Shown one piece after another: positions 1-4,967 of a stretch of DNA of 6,090 nt. Within the stretch, counting starts at the first letter, position 1; each line of letters begins with the position of its first letter. Source of the stretch: Paracoccaceae bacterium (lineage in GTDB: Bacteria > Pseudomonadota > Alphaproteobacteria > Rhodobacterales > Rhodobacteraceae); contig SKUV01000375.1 in the NCBI GenBank assembly GCA_007129775.1, forward strand, positions 1-6,090, read 5' to 3'. The position numbers and the translations under genes were made by a program. The notes below the pieces were generated by a model that saw only the letters and a program-made list of their open reading frames with translations, searched no databases and was not told where the DNA came from.

Positions 1-119
1 AAAAGCATGCCGCAGGAGCCTATTTTTCCGCGAAACTCTTTGATAATCCTCTGGTCAGGCGGGGTGTCGGGGCTGCGCAGACGGTGCTTTCCCGAACGCT
101 CGTGCAAGGGCGACGCGGC

Positions 120-1550
120 ATGTTTCTGAATACCCTCTCCGGCCGGTTCCTGATGCTGACGGTGGTCTTCGTCATGCTGGCGGAGGTGCTGATCTTCATG
201 CCCTCGGTGGCGCGGTTCCGCGAGGAATATCTGCTGTCGCGGCTGGAGCGCGCGCAGATCGCCTCGCTGGCGCTTCTGGCCTCCGACAGCGCGATCTCGG
301 AGGATCTGGAGCGCGAGCTTCTGGTGAATGCCGGGGTTTTCAACGTCGTTCTGCGGCGCGATGCGGTGCGCGAACTGGTCCTGTCCTCGCCCATCCCCGC
401 GCCGATCCACGCCACTTATGATCTGCGCGATCCCGGGCCTTTCACCCTCGTGCGGGACGCCATGGCGGTGCTGCGCGACCGTGAAAACCGCATCATCCGG
501 GTGATCGGGGATCCGGTGCGCGAGGCCGGGTTGCTGATCGAGGTGACGATCGAAACCGAACCCCTGCGTGCCGAGATGATGGAATTCGGGACGCGCATTC
601 TGGTGCTGTCGGCCATCATCTCGATCACCACGGCAGTGCTGCTGTTCGCTGCGGTACGCTATCTGCTGGTGACGCCGATCCGACGGGTGGTGAGCCACAT
701 GACCGCCTATGCCGAGGCGCCCGAGGATGCGCGGCGCATCATCACCCCCACCGCCCGGGTGGTGGAACTGCGCGAGGCCGAGGACGCGCTGGAGCGGATG
801 CAGAAGCAACTCACCGGCGCGCTGCGCCAGAAGGATCGTCTCGCCCAGCTTGGGGGCGCGGTCGCCAAGGTCAGCCACGATCTGCGCAACATCCTGACGA
901 CCGCGTCGCTCTTCGCCGACCGGATGGAGCAGAGCGCCGATCCCGCGGTGGCCCGTGCCGCGCCCAAGCTGGTCAACTCGCTCGCACGGGCGGTGAATCT
1001 GTGCGAAAGCACGCTGGCCTTCGGCAAGGCCGAAGAGCCGCCCCCCCGGCTGACGCGGTTCGCGCTGCGCGATCTGGTCGAGGATGTGGTGGAAAGCGAG
1101 CGGCTGGGCTGCACCGGCGACAGCGTGGAATTCATCATCGACGTGCCGGCCCGCATCACCATCCGCGCCGATACCGAACAATTGCACCGGGTTCTGTCGA
1201 ACCTCGTGCGCAATGCCCGGCAGGCGCTGGAAGCCACCGGAGAGGCCGGCACGATAGAAATCGGCGCGGGCGAGGACGAAGGCGCGTGGTGGATCCGCGT
1301 GGGCGACACCGGCCCCGGTCTGCCCGAAAAGGCGCGCGAACATCTGTTCACACCGTTTCAGGGCAATGCACGCAAGGGCGGCTTCGGGCTCGGGCTCGCC
1401 ATCGCTGCGGAACTCGTCCGGGGCCATGGCGGCCTGCTGGAGTTGCACCGCAGCGACGAGGAGGGCACGGAATTCATCATCCGCCTGCCCAAGACAGCAG
1501 CCCTCGCGAGTGCCGCCCAGATCGCCCCGGCCGAAACCGCCGCCCAGTGA
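120..1550 (+). CDS. Membrane sensor histidine kinase with HAMP linker
   Basis: Sensor kinase of a two-component system: it should autophosphorylate on histidine and pass the phosphate to a response regulator not present here. In the 476-residue product I see a transmembrane helix at about 11-28, a periplasmic sensor region of about 130 residues with no motif I recognise, a second helix at about 159-183, and a HAMP-like linker starting at the TPIRR stretch (185). The H box SHDLRN carries the phospho-accepting His253. The ATP-binding domain has N361/N365 (N box), DTGPG from Asp396 (G1), LFTPF at 409-413 (F box) and GFGLGLA from 421 (G2), so it looks active. I chose the ATG at 120 because AAGGG lies 9 nt upstream and the membrane helix follows directly; a GTG at 84 would add 12 residues. 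The frame is open back to position 3 but has no better start. The signal sensed is unknown. The ORF is intact. Confidence 0.93.
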   Translation: MFLNTLSGRFLMLTVVFVMLAEVLIFMPSVARFREEYLLSRLERAQIASLALLASDSAISEDLERELLVNAGVFNVVLRRDAVRELVLSSPIPAPIHATYDLRDPGPFTLVRDAMAVLRDRENRIIRVIGDPVREAGLLIEVTIETEPLRAEMMEFGTRILVLSAIISITTAVLLFAAVRYLLVTPIRRVVSHMTAYAEAPEDARRIITPTARVVELREAEDALERMQKQLTGALRQKDRLAQLGGAVAKVSHDLRNILTTASLFADRMEQSADPAVARAAPKLVNSLARAVNLCESTLAFGKAEEPPPRLTRFALRDLVEDVVESERLGCTGDSVEFIIDVPARITIRADTEQLHRVLSNLVRNARQALEATGEAGTIEIGAGEDEGAWWIRVGDTGPGLPEKAREHLFTPFQGNARKGGFGLGLAIAAELVRGHGGLLELHRSDEEGTEFIIRLPKTAALASAAQIAPAETAAQ

Positions 1551-1610
1551 TTGCAGCCGGGTGGCAGCGGAATGCGGGCCGGGAGAGCCGACTTTTTTTC
1601 GCACCGCCCC

Positions 1611-1639
1611 TTGCCAAGGCTGGCCGGGGCGGCTACTCC
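1611..1639 (+). promoter_or_regulatory. Possible promoter of tRNA-Arg
   Basis: TTGCCA at 1611-1616 matches the -35 consensus in five of six positions. It is followed after 17 nt by TACTCC at 1634-1639, a poor -10 element. A C/G-rich discriminator separates it from the tRNA 5' end at 1649, as is common for stable-RNA promoters. The weak -10 keeps confidence low; read-through from the kinase gene is possible instead. Confidence 0.3.
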
Positions 1640-1648
1640 CCACCCCGG

Positions 1649-1725
1649 GCGCCCGTAGCTCAGCTGGATAGAGCACCAGACTACGAATCTGGGGGTCAGA
1701 GGTTCGAATCCTTTCGGGCGCGCCA
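1649..1725 (+). tRNA. tRNA-Arg (anticodon ACG)
   Basis: All arms fold: acceptor stem GCGCCCG (1649-1655) with CGGGCGC (1715-1721), D stem GCTC/GAGC, anticodon stem CCAGA/TCTGG with loop CTACGAA, T arm with loop TTCGAAT, discriminator G and encoded CCA at 1723-1725, 77 nt in total. The anticodon at 1683-1685 is ACG, whose A is normally changed to inosine by TadA so that the tRNA reads CGU, CGC and CGA. The 3' part from the anticodon onward also serves as the integration site of the relic element next to it, and the tRNA remains complete after integration. Confidence 0.97.
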
Positions 1726-1729
1726 TTTT
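1684..1729 (+). repeat. attL: tRNA-Arg 3' end, left direct repeat
   Basis: This 46-bp segment runs from the second anticodon base through the T arm, acceptor 3' strand, CCA and four T's. It is repeated at 3063-3108 with 45 of 46 bases identical; the single difference is G1694 versus A3073. If two further bases on the left are counted (CT plus one mismatch), the repeat is 49 bp with two mismatches. In the usual mechanism the element supplies the 3' half that completes the tRNA, so G1694 may come from the element. Confidence 0.92.
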
Positions 1730-1741
1730 ATTTAATAAAAT
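1725..1741. repeat. AT-rich perfect palindrome at the left junction
   Basis: ATTTTATT (1725-1732) and AATAAAAT (1734-1741) are perfect inverted repeats around a single T. The tract begins at the last base of the tRNA and stands out in GC-rich surroundings. It lies on the element side of attL, so it came in with the element or formed at the junction. It could be a recombination-accessory site, or an AT-rich hairpin at the 3' end of the tRNA transcript. The function is not shown by the sequence. Confidence 0.55.
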
Positions 1742-1841
1742 CAGCTAGTTACCGTTCAGCCCTGCCGGGGGCTTGTCGAGCGTCCAGAATAGACACCGTA
1801 TAAGCACAGTTTTCGGCGCTCCGGCTTAGCCGACGCGAACA

Positions 1842-1967
1842 TCAGGCACCGATTCCGGCCAGCCAGGCCGTCCAGAGTTCGGCCTCCGTGCATCTGACCC
1901 GCTCCCCCTCGGTTCTGGCTGCGGCGTGAAACGCCAGGCGCGAACCATGAGGATGGCCTTGGGCCAC
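1842..1967 (-). CDS. Possible 41-residue small protein
   Basis: A GTG codon at 1967 opens a frame of 41 residues ending in TGA at 1844-1842. The C-terminal half (from about residue 20) is Glu-, Trp- and Ala-rich and could form a helix, with no transmembrane segment or known motif. A GGGG about 8 nt upstream of the GTG is a mediocre ribosome binding site. It lies 20 nt downstream of the broken small gene on the same strand, inside the relic element. The stop overlaps an ATG (TGATG) that opens a further 28-codon frame down to 1756. Other frames here are also open for short stretches, so this may be chance. I do not recognise it. Confidence 0.22.
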   Translation of the reverse strand: MAQGHPHGSRLAFHAAARTEGERVRCTEAELWTAWLAGIGA

Positions 1968-1987
1968 CGGAAGTGCCCCGCCTCGTC

Positions 1988-2124
1988 TTAGTCGTTAGGC
2001 CCGCGAACATCCTCACCGATGACATCGAGCGTATCCACGGCGATACGCCCGATCTCCGCCATTCCCAAGAGGCGCCCACGCAGAGGTTCCGGCGTCGGCT
2101 CTCGTTATTCTCGTCCTCAGACAT
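1988..2124 (-). pseudogene. Frameshifted small gene of the relic element
   Basis: ATG at 2124 is preceded by AAGGAG with a 7-nt spacer, by far the best ribosome binding site inside the element. The reading begins MSEDENNE, then the plausible coding frame moves by one base near 2098-2104. It continues as PTPEPLRGRLLGMAEIG and on to VIGEDVRGPND, ending at TAA 1990-1988. The 137-nt span is one base short of a whole number of codons, so one lost base would explain it; the restored product would be about 45 residues. It is acidic at both ends with a short hydrophobic middle, has no cysteines and has no motif I know. Without the shift the first frame runs on to 1756 with a composition that does not look coding. 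The function is unknown; a regulatory or accessory role in the element is only a guess. Confidence 0.4.
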
Positions 2125-2215
2125 GTGAACTCTCCTTCGTTTCCGCGCGTGCCCACGCGGAGTTCTCCCTCTCGGAGGGCGGTTGCTTCAATCTTCACTG
2201 TCTGGAATGGCTCAT

Positions 2216-2243
2216 GGCCGACGGCGTGCAAGCGTCGTCGGCC
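2216..2243. other. Strong hairpin, GCAA loop on the + strand
   Basis: GGCCGACG (2216-2223) pairs perfectly with CGTCGGCC (2236-2243). On the + strand G-T, C-G, G-C and T-G pairs extend it to a GCAA tetraloop at 2228-2231. A pyrimidine-rich TTACTCTTT follows on the + strand, so it might be a weak terminator for + transcripts; on the - strand no T run follows. It lies between the truncated integrase and the frameshifted small gene, so on the - strand it could limit read-through or mark the site of the deletion. The role is undetermined. Confidence 0.5.
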
Positions 2244-2337
2244 TTACTCTTTCCGAACTCGGCCAGCGGGCTTCAACCAACAACTGGCGCCCGCGGTCTC
2301 ATTGCTGGTTGACGCCCTCAGTGGTCGGCGGCGCCGG

Positions 2338-2919
2338 TCAGCCGGCGATGCGAACTGCATCCATCGGATTGCGGGTAATCTTCTCGTCGTGCCGCATGGC
2401 CGTGTTGATGAGTGCCCGGACAGTCCTGAGCACCGCGGCAGCAGCAGTCCGGTTGTTACGCGTAACCAGTTCATCGAGGAGTTCTCGGCAGTCCTGACGC
2501 GTGATGTCAACGATTGCACGCTTTCGCAACCGCCGGAGATATTTGGTGAGGTGATACCGATATTCCTCCTCAGCGCGAGCGGCGAGCGACCTCTCGTTGA
2601 GATGCGCTTCGAGCGCCGCCTCAAGGGTAATGCCTGTTTCGTCCGGCTTCGCCGTCGGGTCCACGCCTGGCTGGATCGTCGCCATGAGGCGCTTGGTTTC
2701 CCTGCGGGCATCGGCGAGCCGGACGAGGTCTGTTTTGCCGATCTTGACCCTGACCGAGCGGACCAAGCGCTTGTTGCGTCTCACGTCACCCTGAACGGCC
2801 CACGTTTTCGTAGTCTTGTGGCAGATGCAGAGCAGCCCCTTCACGTCGACGTCGCGGTGGATGCCGGAGCCGAGGGGTAGCTCTCGGATGCGGTTTTCGG
2901 TGAATTTGAATATGGCCAT
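2338..2919 (-). pseudogene. Truncated tyrosine-recombinase integrase (N-terminal half)
   Basis: The 193-residue product matches the front half of tRNA-targeting (P4/DUF4102-type) integrases. Residues about 5-88 resemble the arm-type DNA-binding domain, with a FTENRIRELP start and an RLADAR-like segment ending in GVDP. Residues about 97-187 form the helical core-binding domain. The ORF ends at TGA just after NPMDAVR, where the catalytic domain should begin. The Arg-HxxR-His/Trp-Tyr residues are absent, and I find no continuation in the other frames down to 1842. Complete members have roughly 390-420 residues, so about half is missing. I chose the ATG at 2919 (MAIFKFTE) because family members start close to the arm domain; an ATG at 2964 has no ribosome binding site. 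The gene starts about 140 bp from attR and reads toward the tRNA. It may still bind DNA but should not recombine it. Confidence 0.85.
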
Positions 2920-2924
2920 GAGCA

Positions 2925-2984
2925 CAGTCTCGCGCACTGTTCTCGGGATGATGCCGAATGGCACCGGATTAGCTTGCGAGACTG
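2925..2984. promoter_or_regulatory. Inverted repeat upstream of int (possible operator or arm sites)
   Basis: CAGTCTCGC (2925-2933) and GCGAGACTG (2976-2984) are perfect 9-bp inverted copies 42 nt apart. They cover the stretch where the integrase promoter should lie, the inner copy being only 5 bp from the start codon. Integrases of this kind bind short arm-type repeats near their own promoter, which would fit, but a transcriptional operator is equally possible. Confidence 0.4.
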
Positions 2985-3023
2985 ATTGTGTCTGGATTTC
3001 AAAGGTTTGTACGCCACAAAATG

Positions 3024-3042
3024 ACGCCTAGTGGCTAGGCGT
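3024..3042. repeat. 8-bp inverted repeat near attR
   Basis: ACGCCTAG (3024-3031) and CTAGGCGT (3035-3042) are perfect inverted copies around TGG, 20 bp inside attR. No T run follows on either strand, so it is not a standard terminator. The position between int and the right attachment site suggests an accessory recombination site, but this is inference. Confidence 0.45.
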
Positions 3043-3062
3043 GACAGCCGTTCGCCGACCTG

Positions 3063-3108
3063 CGAATCTGGGAGTCAGAGGTTCGAATCCTTTCGGGCGC
3101 GCCATTTT
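3063..3108 (+). repeat. attR: displaced tRNA-Arg 3' end
   Basis: This is the second copy of the 46-bp tRNA-Arg segment, with A3073 in place of G1694. It carries the T arm, acceptor 3' strand and CCA but no 5' half, so it cannot make a tRNA. In the usual mechanism it is the original 3' end of the host gene, pushed away by integration. The sequence after it (from 3109) is then the native flank that used to follow the tRNA. Confidence 0.92.
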
Positions 3109-3334
3109 CCGCAAGCATGTGACATCACGTTGATGGGCCCGGTGTGATCGCCGCGGGTCGCGGTATCGGAATTGCGCAGCCGCCCTGTCCGGTAGATCCG
3201 CCCGAGTATGAGCGGATGACCAGCCCGCCGCGCTGCCATTGCCGTGACAACGCCCATCGCGGAGCCGCTATGTCGCTTCACGTCCGGCAGCGAGTCGCCC
3301 GGCGACCGGGTCTGATAAACTTCGGACAGAAAGG
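3109..3334. other. Intergenic spacer between attR and tRNA-Thr
   Basis: I see no credible gene here. Short perfect inverted repeats occur at 3151-3163 (CCGCG/CGCGG) and 3294-3306 (GTCGCC/GGCGAC around one C), neither followed by a T run. Before the element arrived this spacer would have separated the two tRNA genes, which point toward each other. Confidence 0.5.
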
Positions 3335-3410
3335 TGGTGCCGCTGAAGGGACTCGAACCCCCGACCCCATCATTACGAATGACGTGCTCTACCAGCTGAG
3401 CTACAGCGGC
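3335..3410 (-). tRNA. tRNA-Thr (anticodon CGT)
   Basis: On the - strand a complete 76-nt cloverleaf can be read: acceptor GCCGCTG/CAGCGGC, D stem GCTC/GAGC, anticodon stem CGTCA/TGATG with loop TTCGTAA, T arm GGGGG/CCCTT with loop TTCGAGT, discriminator A and encoded CCA. The anticodon CGT reads the threonine codon ACG, a codon used often in GC-rich genomes. It follows hemY on the same strand after 73 nt. I could not find a convincing promoter of its own, so co-transcription with the operon is possible. Confidence 0.97.
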
Positions 3411-3443
3411 CTTCCATGCGTCGCGGGGCAACTCCGCCCGCGC

Positions 3444-3472
3444 GCGTCGCGCTGATAGCATCCGCGCGACGC
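3444..3472 (-). terminator. Strong hairpin between hemY and tRNA-Thr
   Basis: GCGTCGCGC and GCGCGACGC form a perfect 9-bp stem around an 11-nt loop, 11 nt after the hemY stop. There is no T run, so it is not a standard intrinsic terminator. A further GCGTCGCG at 3418-3425 could compete for the same arm. It may protect the 3' end of the operon mRNA, help processing of the tRNA-Thr precursor, or act as a weak terminator. Confidence 0.4.
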
Positions 3473-3483
3473 CATGTGTAGCC

Positions 3484-4956
3484 CTAATCTGCGCGTTTCG
3501 CCGTGCTGTCCGCCTCGACGATCTCGGCGTCTTCCGCCGGCGCCTCCTGCTGCGCCGCGGTATCGGCCTGCGGGGGTTCGGGTTGGCCCACGATCAGGGG
3601 AAGCATTTCGGACTGGGTCGCGCTGGGGCCCGCATCCTGTGGCGGCTCGCGCCATTCCAGCGTGTCGAAGGCCCCGCAATTCGTGCAGATCGCGACCCAG
3701 CCGGAGTGGATATTCTGACAATTGTCGCAGACCCATTGCGGCCCACGCGGTGCAATCAGCGCGCGGGTCAACCAGCCGCGAACCACCGCATCGGTGGAGC
3801 CTTCGCCGCGTTCGATCGCCGCCATGATGGTGAGCACCCGTGCGGTCGGCATGCTTTCGGCCAGATCGCCCAGCGCGCGGCGCGCGCCGGGGAAATCCTC
3901 GGCCGCGATCAGCAATTCGGCCTGCAGCATCCGGCTTTCGGGATGGTCCGGTTCCTGTTTCAGAAGGGCTGCGAAACGGTCATGGCGCGCGCGGGGCGTC
4001 TCGTCGGGGACGATCTCGGCGAAGGCCGCGGCCAGATCGGGATGCGGCGACCGGGCCCATGCTTTCTTGAGGATCTTCGCCGCCGCACGGGCCTTGCCCT
4101 GCGCGATCTTGGCGCGGGCAGCGGCGGTGGCTGCGGGCACGAGCGCGGGCGACAGCCGGTTGGCTTCGATCGCGCTCTCTTGCGCGCGCTCGGTTTTCCC
4201 GGCCTCGGCTTGATCGTGTGAAAGCTGCAATGCCAGCACGGCGTCCCGGCGCCGGTAGACATCCTTGGGCAGGGCGCCACTGCGCTGTCGTGCCAGCAGC
4301 GTCCGGCGTGCTCCTGCCCATTCGCGGTGATCGGCCTGCAGGGTCAGCAGGGTCTGCTGCATCTCGCCATGGTCGGGCTTGAGCGCAAAGCCCTTTTCGG
4401 CAAGCTTCAGCGCCAGTTTCTTGTCGCCCATGGCGATTTTCTGGCGCAAGGCGCCGCTGACCCCGGCGAATTTGGTGCGCGGATCGGATAGCAATTGCTT
4501 GTAATGGTCCAGCGCGCGGGCGTTGTCGCCCTGCATCTCGGCCGCCTGGGCGGAGATGAGCGTCGTCAGTTCGGCCTTGCCCAGAAGCTTTTCGGCCTTG
4601 GCCGCCTTGGCCTGCGCCAGTTTCGGCTCGCCCGAGGCCAGCGCCATGACGCCATCGACCATCGCCTGAAAGCCGCGTGCCTGCCGGTTGCGAAAGAAAT
4701 AGCGGCTGATCGCGGTTTCGTCACCGTTGAGAAACCGCAGCGTCGCGACCAGAAGCGCGATCACCTTGAACAGCAGCCAGACCGCCAGCACCAGCAGCAG
4801 AACCAGGATGATCGTCTGCAGCGGGCCTGGGGAGAACTCCATGTTGGCGACAGAAATGCGCAGCCCTTGATCGGCCTCCAGCAGCCTCTCGGCCCCGATC
4901 GTCAGGCCGGCAATCGCGGCGACGAACAACAGGATTTTCAACAATACCCAAAGCAT
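3484..4956 (-). CDS. hemY: HemY-family inner-membrane TPR protein
   Basis: HemY of the proteobacterial type is an inner-membrane protein encoded in heme operons and thought to assist late heme synthesis; it is not the protoporphyrinogen oxidase called HemY in Bacillus. The 490-residue product has membrane helices at about 2-22 and 46-72 (HemY N-terminal domain). A long helical region of TPR-like repeats follows (about 95-400), with alternating Ala/Leu helices such as those at 180-192 and 343-365. The C-terminal part holds CDNC at 410-413 and CTNC at 424-427, a four-cysteine zinc ribbon. The tail (from about 437) is Pro/Glu/Ala-rich and probably disordered. I chose the ATG at 4956 because it begins directly with the membrane helix; the 30 codons upstream in frame overlap the preceding gene. 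GAGG overlapping the previous stop serves as ribosome binding site. The 11-nt gap to the Mic60 gene indicates one operon. Confidence 0.92.
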   Translation of the reverse strand: MLWVLLKILLFVAAIAGLTIGAERLLEADQGLRISVANMEFSPGPLQTIILVLLLVLAVWLLFKVIALLVATLRFLNGDETAISRYFFRNRQARGFQAMVDGVMALASGEPKLAQAKAAKAEKLLGKAELTTLISAQAAEMQGDNARALDHYKQLLSDPRTKFAGVSGALRQKIAMGDKKLALKLAEKGFALKPDHGEMQQTLLTLQADHREWAGARRTLLARQRSGALPKDVYRRRDAVLALQLSHDQAEAGKTERAQESAIEANRLSPALVPAATAAARAKIAQGKARAAAKILKKAWARSPHPDLAAAFAEIVPDETPRARHDRFAALLKQEPDHPESRMLQAELLIAAEDFPGARRALGDLAESMPTARVLTIMAAIERGEGSTDAVVRGWLTRALIAPRGPQWVCDNCQNIHSGWVAICTNCGAFDTLEWREPPQDAGPSATQSEMLPLIVGQPEPPQADTAAQQEAPAEDAEIVEADSTAKRAD

Positions 4957-4967
4957 GAAGTCGGTCC

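Larger units (their letters stand above)
1684..3108. mobile_element. Relic integrative element in tRNA-Arg
   Basis: Direct repeats of the tRNA-Arg 3' end flank about 1.38 kb containing an integrase remnant on the - strand, a frameshifted small gene, minor ORFs and several inverted repeats. This is the layout of an island or satellite integrated site-specifically into a tRNA by a tyrosine recombinase. The integrase lacks its catalytic domain and there is no excisionase, replication or cargo gene that I can recognise, so I read it as a deletion remnant that cannot move without help. Because both ends are kept, the deletion was internal and removed the 3' half of int together with any cargo. Whether the two retained att sites could still be recombined by an integrase supplied in trans is unknown. 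Confidence 0.85.

Noticed and set aside
2..43. C-terminal end of an upstream gene finishing at the tandem stops TGA TAA (41-46)
   Set aside because: Only 13 codons are visible and other frames are equally open, so nothing supports it beyond the double stop.
24..47. GATAAT at 42-47 as the -10 element of a kinase promoter
   Set aside because: No acceptable -35 element lies 16-18 nt upstream, and the upstream sequence is cut off by the window edge.
1593..1599. Run of seven T's after the kinase gene as an intrinsic terminator
   Set aside because: Only a 3-bp stem (CGG/CCG around GAGAG) precedes it, too weak for a standard terminator.
1604..1632. CCGCCCC/GGGGCGG inverted repeat as a terminator
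   Set aside because: The T run lies on the wrong side for + transcripts, and on the - strand the stem would be followed by A's. It also overlaps the likely tRNA promoter.
1358..1726. - strand ORF beginning MARPKGFEPLTPRF
   Set aside because: Its start is the antisense translation of tRNA-Arg, a common false protein; the rest is antisense to the kinase gene.
1001..1735. Long + strand ORF overlapping the kinase and tRNA-Arg, ending in a VAQLDRAPDYESGGQRFES-type peptide
   Set aside because: That peptide is the well-known translation of a tRNA gene; the rest overlaps the kinase gene in another frame.
2125..2880. 251-codon + strand ORF across the element
   Set aside because: It is antisense to the integrase remnant for most of its length, has no recognisable motif, and the - strand reading clearly matches the integrase family.
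3075..3461. - strand ORF with a VAQLVEHVIRNDGVGGSSPF peptide
   Set aside because: It is the translation of tRNA-Thr plus spacer and attR sequence.
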